Shown here: piece by piece, positions 22,632 through 32,291 of the stretch
Numbering within the stretch: position 1 is the first letter of the stretch
Layout of the letters: each line of letters opens with the position of its first letter
Notes under the pieces: generated by a model
What the model was told of the DNA's origin: nothing
Seen by the model: only the letters and a program-made list of their open reading frames with translations
Database searches by the model: none
Made by a program: the position numbers and the translations under genes
Assembly: GCF_003856975.1 (NCBI RefSeq)
Contig: NZ_CP033107.1
Coordinates: 620,001-684,000, forward strand
DNA: 64,000 nucleotides
DNA from: Plantibacter sp. PA-3-X8
GTDB lineage: Bacteria; Actinomycetota; Actinomycetes; Actinomycetales; Microbacteriaceae
Direction of reading: 5' to 3'

Positions 22632-25123
22632 GCTGATGCTCCAGTGGTTGCGGCGTCGAGGGACGCTTCGATGTCGGTCTTCAGTTCCTCGGATGCGCCC
22701 GGGATGTAGTCCAGGAGGGTTCTGATGGACAGGGCCGCGGCGCCGGGGTCGTCGCCGTCCAGCGGCACGCCAGGGACGTGTCGGCCGAACGCGTCGGTGA
22801 ACAGGCGCCAGGCGTTCGGATCGGCTGCGATCTCGCCCAGGGTCGAGTCCAAGTTGTACGAACCGCCCTGGCCCGCGTCCTCCACGGGGTAGTTCCACTC
22901 GTGCGACCCGGCAGCGATCTCGAACGCCGCCGCATCCGGGTGCAGCGGGAGCTCGACCACGGCGGTCGTGCCGTCCGGGATCGTGACGAGCACGCGGCCC
23001 TCACCGTCGACGATCCGCCAGTCGACGAGCACGTCGCCGTGCGTGGTGGTGTGTCTGAGCACTGCGGAAGTGACACCGCGGCCAGGCCGGGGCGCGATGC
23101 GCATTCTGGAGTAGCCGGGCTCGACCGGGGTGAGGCCGCCGATCGTGCGGTGCATCCAGTCGACGACGGCGCCGAGCGCGTAGTGGTTCAGGGAGGTCAT
23201 GCCGGACGGGTTGATCGAGCCGTCGGGACGGATCGAGTCCCATCGCTCCCAGACGGTCGTGGCCCCCATGGTCACGGGGTACAGGAACGACGGGCAGCCC
23301 GTCTCCAGGAGGAGCAGGTAGGCCGCATCGAGGTGGCCGGTCGAGGACAGGGCGTCGGTGACCAACGGAGTGCCGGCGAATCCGGTCGAGATGCGGTAGC
23401 CGGCCTTCGCGACGATCGCTGCGAGCCGGTCCCCCGCGTGTGCCCACTGGGACTCGTCGAGGATGTCGAACGCGATCGCCAGCGCGTAGGCGGTCGCGGT
23501 CTCGTCGACCACTCGCCCGTTCGCGCTGACGTATTCGTTCAGGAAGGCGGTCCGCACGCGCTCGGCCAGCGCTCGGAACTCCGCTGCATCGTCGGGCCGC
23601 TCGAGGACGCCGGCGGTGTCGGCCATCTCCCGAGTGGTTCGGCAGAGATAGGCCGCGGCGACCAGGTGCCGATCGGTCTTCCCGCCGGCCGGGTTGTCCG
23701 CCGGCGCATCGGGGTCGAGCCAGTCCCCGTACTGGAATCCACTGCTCCACAGCCCGTTCTCGTCGAGCAGATCGGCGACCTGGCGGATGAATGCGGTCAT
23801 CGAGGGGTAGGCCTCCGCGAGGATCCGCGGGTCGCCGTACTCCCGATACAGCGTCCAGGGCAGACTGACGGCCACGTCGCTCCACAGGGCGGTCGGCGAT
23901 GACGGGGTCGACAGGACGTCGGGGACGACCCAGGGCACGAAGCCCCGCGCCGCTTGCTCGGCGGCGAGGTCGCGCAGCCAGGACCCGAGCACGCCGCGGA
24001 CGTCGTAGAGGAATGCGGCGGAGGGCGCGAAGGCGTTGATGTCGCCGGTCCAGCCCAGCCGTTCGTCCCGCTGCGGGCAGTCGGTGGGTACGCCGACGAA
24101 GTTGTCGCGCATCGACCAGACGGCGTTCGCGTGGAGTTGGTTCAGCAGCGGATCGGACGTCTCGAGCCACCCGGTGCGCCGCATGTCGGAGTGCACGACG
24201 ATCGCTCGGACCGCATCGGCGGTGAGTTCCCCGGGCCACCCGTCGACCTGCACATACCGGAAGCCGTGGAACGTGAAGCGCGGTTCCCACACCTCGGGGC
24301 GACCACCGCTCAAGGTGTACCGGTCCGTCGCCCGCGCTGTGCGGATCGTCTCGTAGTCAGGCTCGCCGTCGGTCATGACCTCTGCGTGGCGGAGCGCGAT
24401 GGTCGTGCCGGCGGGGCCCGTGACCTGCAGTCGCACCCATCCGGAGATGATCTGGCCGAAGTCCAGCACGGTGAGACCAGTGGGTGTGGTGAGGATGTCC
24501 ACCGGCGCGAGCTCCTCGATGCGCCGGATCGGCGGGGCGATGGGTTCGACGAGGGACTCCTGCGGCCAGTCCATCAGGGACACACCATCCCAAGCACTGT
24601 CGTCGAAGCCCGGCGCGTCCCACCCTGATGGCTCCAGGCGCGCGTCGAACTCTTCACCGTCGTAGATGCTGTCGGTCAGCCCCCCACCGGTGCTGGATCG
24701 GAAGGTGTCGTCGCTCACGATCACCTCGGTGCTGCCGTCGGCGTATTCGAGCTCGAGCTGCAACCAGCCGGCGGGTCGCTCCGAGTAGTGGTGGCGCTTG
24801 CCCTCCCACCCGAGTCGCCCCAGCGCCCACCCCTCGCCCAAGACGGCACCGATCACGTTGCCGCCTATGCGGATGCGATCGGTCACCTCGTGGCTGCTCA
24901 CCACGAGGCGGTGACGATAGGACGTCCAGCCCGGAGTGAGGACCTCATCACCGACCACTGATCCGTTGAGGTGAGGTTCGATCAACCCCACGGCGGTGAC
25001 TCGCAGTGTCGCGGCAGCAGGCTGTCTCGTGAGCGTGAATTCCTTGCGAAGGTACGCGGCAGGGCCCTCGGGCGCTGGACTGGGGGTGGCTGAAGTGATG
25101 AAGGACGCGGTCCAGGTCGACAT
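22628..25123 (-). CDS. GH78 alpha-L-rhamnosidase (cytoplasmic)
   Basis: 831 residues, no signal peptide. N-terminal beta-sandwich domains (PHLNGSVVGDEVLTPGWTSY) are followed by the six-hairpin catalytic domain. The family motif CPQRDERLGWTGD places the general acid Glu near residue 354; MGATTVWERWDS and SLNHYALGAVVDW mark the rest of the active site. A C-terminal extension of about 90 residues after the usual beta-domain ends near EASLDAATTGASA. It is translationally coupled to the GH3 gene downstream and follows the MFS permease on the same strand by 27 nt, consistent with an MFS-GH78-GH3-SDR operon for rhamnosylated plant glycosides. Confidence 0.9.
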   Translation of the reverse strand: MSTWTASFITSATPSPAPEGPAAYLRKEFTLTRQPAAATLRVTAVGLIEPHLNGSVVGDEVLTPGWTSYRHRLVVSSHEVTDRIRIGGNVIGAVLGEGWALGRLGWEGKRHHYSERPAGWLQLELEYADGSTEVIVSDDTFRSSTGGGLTDSIYDGEEFDARLEPSGWDAPGFDDSAWDGVSLMDWPQESLVEPIAPPIRRIEELAPVDILTTPTGLTVLDFGQIISGWVRLQVTGPAGTTIALRHAEVMTDGEPDYETIRTARATDRYTLSGGRPEVWEPRFTFHGFRYVQVDGWPGELTADAVRAIVVHSDMRRTGWLETSDPLLNQLHANAVWSMRDNFVGVPTDCPQRDERLGWTGDINAFAPSAAFLYDVRGVLGSWLRDLAAEQAARGFVPWVVPDVLSTPSSPTALWSDVAVSLPWTLYREYGDPRILAEAYPSMTAFIRQVADLLDENGLWSSGFQYGDWLDPDAPADNPAGGKTDRHLVAAAYLCRTTREMADTAGVLERPDDAAEFRALAERVRTAFLNEYVSANGRVVDETATAYALAIAFDILDESQWAHAGDRLAAIVAKAGYRISTGFAGTPLVTDALSSTGHLDAAYLLLLETGCPSFLYPVTMGATTVWERWDSIRPDGSINPSGMTSLNHYALGAVVDWMHRTIGGLTPVEPGYSRMRIAPRPGRGVTSAVLRHTTTHGDVLVDWRIVDGEGRVLVTIPDGTTAVVELPLHPDAAAFEIAAGSHEWNYPVEDAGQGGSYNLDSTLGEIAADPNAWRLFTDAFGRHVPGVPLDGDDPGAAALSIRTLLDYIPGASEELKTDIEASLDAATTGASA

Positions 25124-25150
25124 GGTGGCTCCTCGAGCGGTGGTGACGGG

Positions 25151-26503
25151 CTATCGGACGGATCGGATTCTCAGGACCACGAGCCCTCCGAGCAGGGTGA
25201 ACGCTGCGGCGATGATGTAGAGCAGTGTGTAGTTCTTACCGCCGCCGGCGGTCACGCCGATCGCGAGGAAGACGGGCGCGATGAACGGCGCGACAGCTTG
25301 CGGGATCGACACGGCGAAGCCGATGATCCCCATGTACCGCCCGGCGTTGGTGGCCTTCTCCGGCAGGACGTCCAGGATCAGCGCCTGATCGACCGCGGCG
25401 AACATCCCGATGCCGACCGACGTGATCAGCGACCCGGTGTACAGCACCGGGACGTCGGAAGCCAGGGCCATCACGATCGCGCCGACGGCGAACAGCACGG
25501 CGCCGAGGAGGACGAAGACGCGTCGGCGGCGGACCTTGTCCGAGAGGAACCCGCCCCCGATCGCCCCCAGGGTCGTCGCTCCGATCCCGAACAGGCCGAG
25601 GGTGGCGATGATCGGTGCGACCTCGGTCACCTCGACGCCGAGCCGTGAGGCGAAGAAGAACGCGGTGAAGGTCGTGTTCAGGGTGAGACCGAAGTAGAAG
25701 AGGAACCGCCCCAGCCAGACCAGCGAGAAGTCCGGGAACCGCCGCGGGTTGTACAGATACTTACTGAACAAGGTCTTCGGCGAGAGCCGCTCATCGAAGC
25801 GGGCCCCCCGCGTGTCCGGTTCCCGCGTGAAGAGCACGAACATGGCGACGAAGATCACTCCGACGAGCCCCGGGAGCAGGAAGAGGAGCAGAGCGTTCCC
25901 GGAGAACGACCCGGCGATCACGACACCGAACACCGGTGCCACCTGGGTCGCGAACCCCGCGAGTCCGGCGACCTTGCCACGCTGTGTTTCGGACAGCTTG
26001 TCCGCCATCGACGTCTGCAGGTTCTGCAGCACCTGACCCCAGCCGATCTGCGCGAGAACCCAGCCGAAACCGAGCACCAACACGGATGGAGCGAGCGCCA
26101 TCACCACGAGGGAGACCACACCCAACACCGTGCCCGCGATCATGAACGGACGACGACGCCCGATCCGCGTACGCGTGCGGTCGCTGAGCACCCCGAACAG
26201 CGGAGCGGTGAGCATCACGACGAGGGCCCCCGACCCGGTGATGTAGCCGAGGTACTCGTCGCGGCCGGGAGCGAGTTCCGAGAGCCGGATCGCCAGGGAG
26301 ATCGCCAGCGGAGTGATGAAGGCGACGAAGACGCCGAACTGCCCCAGTACCTGGAACCAGATGTAGGACGGGCTCGCCTGCGGTTCGACCCGGCTGGGTG
26401 CGCTGTCGATGACCTCCTCGACGGCTGCCGGCGCTGCAGGGAACGGCTGGGCGGGGGCAGCGGACGCTCGCGGCGTCTCGTTGCGTGGGGGCTCGTGTGT
26501 CAT
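25151..26503 (-). CDS. MFS transporter, putative glycoside importer
   Basis: 450 residues with an unusual 45-residue Pro/Ala-rich N-terminal cytoplasmic extension, then 12 predicted helices. The loop 2-3 motif SDRTRTRIGRRRPFM resembles the GPH/sugar-cation group of the major facilitator superfamily, and SDKVRRRRVFVLLG is its C-half equivalent. The GGAG RBS lies 4 nt before ATG. It is the first gene of the minus-strand operon feeding rhamnosidase and beta-glucosidase and is divergent from a LacI regulator. The family and its operon suggest import of intact rhamnosylated glycosides or oligosaccharides. Confidence 0.87.
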   Translation of the reverse strand: MTHEPPRNETPRASAAPAQPFPAAPAAVEEVIDSAPSRVEPQASPSYIWFQVLGQFGVFVAFITPLAISLAIRLSELAPGRDEYLGYITGSGALVVMLTAPLFGVLSDRTRTRIGRRRPFMIAGTVLGVVSLVVMALAPSVLVLGFGWVLAQIGWGQVLQNLQTSMADKLSETQRGKVAGLAGFATQVAPVFGVVIAGSFSGNALLLFLLPGLVGVIFVAMFVLFTREPDTRGARFDERLSPKTLFSKYLYNPRRFPDFSLVWLGRFLFYFGLTLNTTFTAFFFASRLGVEVTEVAPIIATLGLFGIGATTLGAIGGGFLSDKVRRRRVFVLLGAVLFAVGAIVMALASDVPVLYTGSLITSVGIGMFAAVDQALILDVLPEKATNAGRYMGIIGFAVSIPQAVAPFIAPVFLAIGVTAGGGKNYTLLYIIAAAFTLLGGLVVLRIRSVR

Positions 26504-26554
26504 GGGGACTCCGTTGTCGAAATGGCGCCGGGTAGCGCGCGCTAGTTCTGCACT

Positions 26555-26572
26555 CTAGTCCGATCGAACTAG
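26555..26572. promoter_or_regulatory. LacI-type operator in the MFS/LacI divergent promoter
   Basis: CTAGTCCGATCGAACTAG is an 18-bp imperfect palindrome centred on CGATCG, the size and symmetry usual for LacI-family operators. A further CTAGTT half-site lies at 26542-26547. It sits between the divergent MFS gene and the LacI regulator. Confidence 0.7.
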
Positions 26573-26605
26573 CACGCGCAAGCACAAGTACGGCAGAGTG
26601 GTCCG

Positions 26606-27616
26606 GTGAGCGATCCCCTCGTGAAGAAACGCCCAACGGCCGCCGACGTCGGACGCGAAGCCGGAGTGTCGCGCGCGACCGTCGGGTTCGTCTTCAACCA
26701 GACCGCCGGACAGACGATCTCGTCGAGTACCCGCGCACGCGTGTTGGAGGCGGCCGAGCGGATCGGCTACCGGCCGCACGCCGGAGCGCAGGCACTCGCT
26801 CGAGGGGCGAGCCGCATCGTCCTCCTCGTCCTCCCCGACTGGCCTGTCGGCGCGAGCATGCAGCGGTTGATCGAGGCAGCCAGCAGCGTGCTCGACGATG
26901 CGGGGTACACCCTGGTGACGTATACGCCTCGCCGCGAAAGCGCCGTTCGGCCACTGTGGGAGCTGCTCGAGCCGGAGGTCGTGATGGGGTTCGCCCCGTT
27001 CACGCCGGAGCAACTCGTGAGCATGCGCGCTCAGGGCATCAATCACATCTTCCCCGACGACATCGGCGGCAGCGCCTCACCCGAAACGGGACCTGCCGAG
27101 CAACTCAGGTTCCTGCACGGCCTCGGACACCGCCGCATCGCTTATGCCTCGACGGCTGATCCCCGGCTGACTGATCTCGCCAGCGTGCGCGTCCAGGCAG
27201 CTCAGCAGCACGAGCAACGACACGACCGGGTTCCACTCGACGTGCGGACACTGGCCGGGCAGGACGATGCGATCGAAGCGGTCCGTGACTGGCGCGCCGC
27301 CGGAGTCACCGCCGTAGCCGCCTACAACGACGACGTCGCGGCCCTCATCGTGGGAGCGGCTCTGCGACTCGGCCTCAGCGTGCCGAACGATCTCTCCGTG
27401 ATCGGCCACGACGACGCACCGATCGCAGCCCTCTTCGTCCCCTCCCTGACGACCGTGCGCCGCAACGAAGAAGCCGACGGCGCGAACTTCGCAGCCGTCG
27501 CGATCGCCCAAGCCAGCGGGACCGACCTGCCGGATCTCTCCGAAGCGGTCCTGGAACAGGTCATCGTCCGTGACTCCTGCGCCGCGATACCCGCCTCGGA
27601 CCAGCTCGTTCGCTGA
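26606..27616 (+). CDS. LacI-family transcriptional regulator
   Basis: 336 residues. N-terminal HTH (TAADVGREAGVSRATVGFVF with the hinge helix region RARVLEAAERIGYRPHAGAQ) followed by the periplasmic-binding-like domain with GLGHRRIAYAS and DLSVIGHDDAPIAALFVPSL, standard for the family. GTG start; MTG-free N-terminus begins SDPLVKKRP. It is divergent from the MFS-GH78-GH3-SDR operon and the 18-bp palindrome between them is its likely operator, with a rhamnoside or released sugar as probable inducer. The downstream border is the left end of cassette 1, 38 nt after its stop. Confidence 0.92.
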   Translation: MSDPLVKKRPTAADVGREAGVSRATVGFVFNQTAGQTISSSTRARVLEAAERIGYRPHAGAQALARGASRIVLLVLPDWPVGASMQRLIEAASSVLDDAGYTLVTYTPRRESAVRPLWELLEPEVVMGFAPFTPEQLVSMRAQGINHIFPDDIGGSASPETGPAEQLRFLHGLGHRRIAYASTADPRLTDLASVRVQAAQQHEQRHDRVPLDVRTLAGQDDAIEAVRDWRAAGVTAVAAYNDDVAALIVGAALRLGLSVPNDLSVIGHDDAPIAALFVPSLTTVRRNEEADGANFAAVAIAQASGTDLPDLSEAVLEQVIVRDSCAAIPASDQLVR

Positions 27617-27648
27617 ACGGCGGGCGACCTCGCGAAACGCGGTCCTAC

Positions 27649-27653
27649 CTACA
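27649..27653 (+). repeat. CTACA direct repeat, left border of cassette 1
   Basis: CTACA stands immediately before the element end TGTGAACGC. Identical 5-mers lie at 40561-40565 (between the two cassettes) and 45930-45934 (right border), all in the same orientation, as expected for a target-site duplication or a repeatedly used target. Confidence 0.7.
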
Positions 27654-27810
27654 TGTGAACGCGCACGCAAAGTGTCGCCACGGTCCCGCTGAATCAGCGG
27701 GTTTCCAACGTAAAGTGTCCCCGGCGTTTCCAACACAAAGTGTCGCTCCGAACATGCCCGCGTGATTCCGCGGATCTGAGGACGGGCTGGGGGCATTTGG
27801 TGGCGCCCTC
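27654..27810 (+). repeat. Left end of cassette 1 with three AAAGTGTCGC-type sites
   Basis: This stretch is about 90% alike to the left end of cassette 2 (40566-40720), judged by eye. Sites are AAAGTGTCGC at 27669-27678, AAAGTGTCCC at 27712-27721 and AAAGTGTCGC at 27737-27746. A perfect hairpin CCCGCTGA-a-TCAGCGGG lies at 27685-27701 between the first two. The remaining sequence to 28190 (about 380 bases) contains no convincing gene; frames there carry no RBS and look like debris. Confidence 0.75.
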
Positions 27811-28190
27811 CGCCGAGGCCCGGCCTGGAGTGACCGGTCTGCATAGTTGTCGCGCTCGACAGTAGCGCGGCCCCACACTCACCGTCAGGATGTGTGCCGC
27901 GACATCGCAGATCTTCGCTCGAACTCGACGGCCCTGAAACACCTAGACCGTTGACCCCAACCCGCCGAGCCACGTAGTGGTTCACCGGCAACCGTCCTGC
28001 AACTCGTTGTTCATGGGGCGTCTCGCGGGTCATCCTCTAGGAGGCCGCGAACGCTCCTCCTCCTCCGTTCCGCTAACGGTTGCGCCGGACAACGAAGGCG
28101 ACTAACCGCTATTTGATGGAACCGAGAGCAGTCGCATCCAGGCGCCTGCAGGGCCGCGACTGGAGTGAAGCACGATTCGTTTCCCCGGGG

Positions 28191-28403
28191 CTAGCTGGTG
28201 GCAGGCACCATGTTGAGTTCGTCGGCTTCTTCTTCCGTGACGATTCCGACGAGCTCGGCTATCTTCACGGCAATGTCCTCCATTGGCTCTTCGGCCGTGC
28301 TGAATCCACCGCGCGACGCAAGGGTGGGGGTGACTTGATCGAGCTCCTCGAATGTCACACCGTGCATGACCGGGACGAGGATTTGCGATGGGACATTGGA
28401 CAT
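28191..28403 (-). CDS. Small acidic protein (70 aa), unknown function
   Basis: A GAAGGAGG RBS lies 7 nt before ATG 28403, one of the strongest in the window, which argues for a real gene. The product is acidic and amphipathic (EELDQVTPTLAS, AVKIAELVGIVTEEEADEL) and ends MVPATS; it has no Cys, signal peptide or membrane helix. The spelling FEELDQVTP recalls RiPP leader peptides, but the sequence after it is not a Cys/Ser/Thr-rich core and no maturase is nearby. Function is unknown. It lies inside cassette 1 between two left-end-like repeats. Confidence 0.55.
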   Translation of the reverse strand: MSNVPSQILVPVMHGVTFEELDQVTPTLASRGGFSTAEEPMEDIAVKIAELVGIVTEEEADELNMVPATS

Positions 28404-28522
28404 CGCCCCGCCTCCTTCGGTCAGGAACAGCCCCGTGGCGAGCGTGCTCTATCGCACGTCGCCTTCGGTGAAGGTCAACCGGGCGTGGAATATGACATCT
28501 TCACCTGGAAGACATAAGACAG

Positions 28523-28550
28523 CTACTTGTGAACGCGCACGCAAAGTGTC
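28523..28550 (+). repeat. Truncated solo left end (CTACT + TGTGAACGC...)
   Basis: CTACT (28523-28527) is followed by TGTGAACGCGCACGCAAAGT and on to GTC at 28550, identical to the first 23 bases of the cassette 1 left end, then similarity stops. It is a broken copy of the element end. The gap 28404-28620 holds only this and the promoter region of the 70-residue protein. Confidence 0.8.
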
Positions 28551-28620
28551 AAGCAGTGCGCCCCGCGTGGGGTGCTCATGGGCGCCTCCTCTCGAGCTCT
28601 ACGCCGCTTGGATCCGGTAC

Positions 28621-29562
28621 TCAGGCGACGAGGTTCTGCTGGGCCCACTCCCGGAGCGTTGTAGTCGGGATCGACCGGCGCTCGTTAAACGTGTCGCTCT
28701 TGTCCCAGGCTACGCCTCGCCCCTGCGCGAACACGGCGCGGTACTTCCGGGTCATGTTGTCTGGGTCGTTCGCCAGCTCGTTCATAAGCGACGACTCTGT
28801 CCAAACTGCAAGTTCGAACGGACGACCAAGGACTGCTTCCAGGGTTTCAGCGACCTGGCGATACGTGATCGTGTCGCCTGCTACGTAGACGATCTCGTTG
28901 CGGATCCGGGGCTCCTCGAACAGAATCTCCGCCGTGAGTGCACCGATGTCTTCCGGCGTGGTCACCGTGACCGCGGTGTCGGGGCTGCCGAGCGCGTTGA
29001 CGGTGTGGTTCGTCAGGTCGACCATTCCTGAGCCTGGCTCGAAGAGGTAGTTCATGAACATGCCGGTGGAGATGATCACCCACTCGGTGTCGTGCTGCGC
29101 CCTGAGCAGATCTCGCACGTCGAGTTGCGAGTCGAAAATGTCCTGTGGACTGCCACGCCCGATCACATCGAAGTCGACGCCGAACTGCCACGGGAAGTAC
29201 CGCGGAATCTTCGCCTGCAAAGCGGCCTGTGCGACTTTCATCGGAGTTTCAACGCCGGCTGTGATCCCGGTGCAGCCGATCACGGTGTCATATTCCGCGA
29301 AGATGGCCGCGAGTTCATCGATTGACTGCCCAACGAGATCCCCTTGAACGATGCCGACTCCCAAAGCGCGGATCTCAGCGACGTTGCGCTGCTTCGCGGG
29401 AGTGGTGGAGTCGATCGTGTTCGACCGCAGGAGCACATCGACGGACGCTTCCAGAGCTGGTGAGGCGCGCCTCACGACGTTGCGGAGGACAGGCATGCCG
29501 AGTTCTCCTGCTCCGATGACGAGAATGTTCCGCGAGGGGGCGCTGGAGGCGGTCGCCGACAT
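28621..29562 (-). CDS. NmrA/isoflavone-reductase-like NAD(P)-binding protein
   Basis: 313 residues, atypical SDR. The N-terminal NAD(P) motif GAGELGMPVLRNVV is followed by conserved CTGITAG, the PRYFPWQFGVDFDVIGRG segment characteristic of the isoflavone reductase/NmrA-like group, and a C-terminal substrate domain. The catalytic Lys of true isoflavone reductases is not obvious, so a redox-sensing or quinone-reducing role is also possible. AAGGAAGGA lies just before ATG 29562. It is divergent from a MerR regulator across a MerR-type promoter, so expression is probably induced by the MerR ligand. Confidence 0.83.
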   Translation of the reverse strand: MSATASSAPSRNILVIGAGELGMPVLRNVVRRASPALEASVDVLLRSNTIDSTTPAKQRNVAEIRALGVGIVQGDLVGQSIDELAAIFAEYDTVIGCTGITAGVETPMKVAQAALQAKIPRYFPWQFGVDFDVIGRGSPQDIFDSQLDVRDLLRAQHDTEWVIISTGMFMNYLFEPGSGMVDLTNHTVNALGSPDTAVTVTTPEDIGALTAEILFEEPRIRNEIVYVAGDTITYRQVAETLEAVLGRPFELAVWTESSLMNELANDPDNMTRKYRAVFAQGRGVAWDKSDTFNERRSIPTTTLREWAQQNLVA

Positions 29563-29614
29563 AGGTGTGTCCTTCCTTTGGTCGCCCAACGGTTGGGCGC
29601 CCATCATGTCAGCC

Positions 29615-29646
29615 AGCGTAAAGTTTGACACCAGTGTCAATGTCAA
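29615..29646 (-). promoter_or_regulatory. MerR-type promoter with 20-bp spacer and palindrome
   Basis: On the minus strand a consensus -35 TTGACA (29641-29646) and a -10 TACGCT (29615-29620) are separated by 20 bp. The spacer holds TTGACAC-CA-GTGTCAA (29625-29640), a perfect 7-bp dyad. An overlong spacer containing a dyad is the hallmark of MerR-activated promoters. It drives the NmrA-like gene. Confidence 0.7.
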
Positions 29647-29676
29647 CTCCGGGTGCGGTGAAGGGATGGCTGAAGG

Positions 29677-30060
29677 ATGAAGATCGGTGAAGCGGCTGCT
29701 GTGGTCGGCGCTCCGACGCGCATGCTGCGCTACTACGAACAACAAGGACTGATCCAGTCGACGCGATCGGCGAACGGCTACCGCGAGTACTCCGACGAGC
29801 AGGTCGAACACGCCCGCCATGTCCGCGCCCTGGTCCAAGCCGGCTTGTCCACACGCATGATCAAAATCGTTTTGGACATCGAAGCACCACAGCCGGGACA
29901 GCAGTCTGCCTCGTGCAGTCGCGCATTGGCGGAGGATCTGGCACGAGAATTGCGCGTCGTGGAAGACAGGATCGTGTGTCTTGAGAAAAGCCGTGACGCG
30001 GTCATCCACTACCTCCAGCACACCGACCACGCCGATCTGCTGTCGCCCGCGCGGCCCTGA
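29677..30060 (+). CDS. MerR-family regulator
   Basis: 127 residues: the MerR HTH (MKIGEAAAVVGAPTRMLRYY) and wing (GYREYSDEQVEHARHVRALV), then a dimerisation coiled coil. One Cys in the effector region (ASCSRALAE) and one later (DRIVCLEK) could sense redox state or thiols, but no metal-binding loop is clear. It resembles the SoxR-like/short MerR group. GAAGG lies 2-3 nt before the ATG. Paired divergently with the NmrA-like gene. Confidence 0.88.
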   Translation: MKIGEAAAVVGAPTRMLRYYEQQGLIQSTRSANGYREYSDEQVEHARHVRALVQAGLSTRMIKIVLDIEAPQPGQQSASCSRALAEDLARELRVVEDRIVCLEKSRDAVIHYLQHTDHADLLSPARP

Positions 30061-30111
30061 ACCGTCGCTGCCAGAGGAATCCCGGCGCACGGTGCAGACA
30101 CTGATCGAGCG

Positions 30112-30140
30112 CTGAACTAACCGCGGCGTGAAGTTAGTAT
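30112..30140 (+). promoter_or_regulatory. Promoter of the CTP synthase gene
   Basis: -35 CTGAAC (30112-30117), 17-bp spacer, -10 TAGTAT (30135-30140), then GGAGTCCC and GTG 30149. The gene thus has its own promoter inside the cassette, and the GGAG between -10 and GTG is too close to the predicted transcription start to be a normal RBS. Confidence 0.55.
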
Positions 30141-30148
30141 GGAGTCCC

Positions 30149-31875
<1,727 letters not shown>

Positions 31876-31876
<1 letters not shown>

Positions 31877-32239
31877 TGATCCTCTGCAAGGACACCCACC
31901 CGACTGTCGTGCTCGACACGAGCGGCACCTTTCCCTCCGCTCGGATCCGCACCAGCCGGATGGCCGAGTCCGTACGTGGCTCGCTCGTCCCGCGAGGCCC
32001 ACATCGCCCACGCGAAGAACGCTCTAGGTTCGAGTGACCGCTCCCATTCCCCACCTCACCGCGGCGAACCTCGCCGTCGTCGCTCAGGCCAGCAGTCGGG
32101 ACAGCCGCTCAGAATGAGCACCCTATTCGAGGGCATCTGGCGTCGCGGTGAAGAGCGCCCGGTGATCCCCTCGATCCCAACCAGACAGCCCATACGGATG
32201 GCCACCGCAGGCCGCATCAAGTCCGACGGTCGTTGCTAG
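31876..32239 (+). other. Chain of three very short overlapping ORFs, no convincing gene
   Basis: In this 415-base gap after pyrG, three tiny frames are linked by start/stop overlaps: ATG 31876 (53 codons, starts in the pyrG stop), GTG 32034 (27 codons) and ATG 32114 (41 codons). The overlapping pattern could mean a translated cluster of small peptides or, more simply, a decayed gene with frameshifts. No family is recognised and no RBS is strong. Confidence 0.25.
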
Positions 32240-32249
32240 CCGGGCGCCG

Positions 32250-32284
32250 GGGTGGTCAGTGCTTCATGGGTGCACTGACCACCC
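32250..32284. terminator. Hairpin between pyrG region and GH2 gene
   Basis: GGGTGGTCAGTGC (32250-32262) and GCACTGACCACCC (32272-32284) form a perfect 13-bp stem with a 9-nt loop, 8 bp from the end of the minus-strand GH2 gene. It has no U-tract, so a bidirectional structural terminator or other hairpin is suggested. Confidence 0.55.
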
Positions 32285-32291
32285 GTCGTGC

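Noticed and set aside
28191..28403. Lanthipeptide-type precursor
   Set aside because: There is no Cys, no Ser/Thr-rich core after the leader-like part and no LanM/LanB/LanC or transporter gene nearby.
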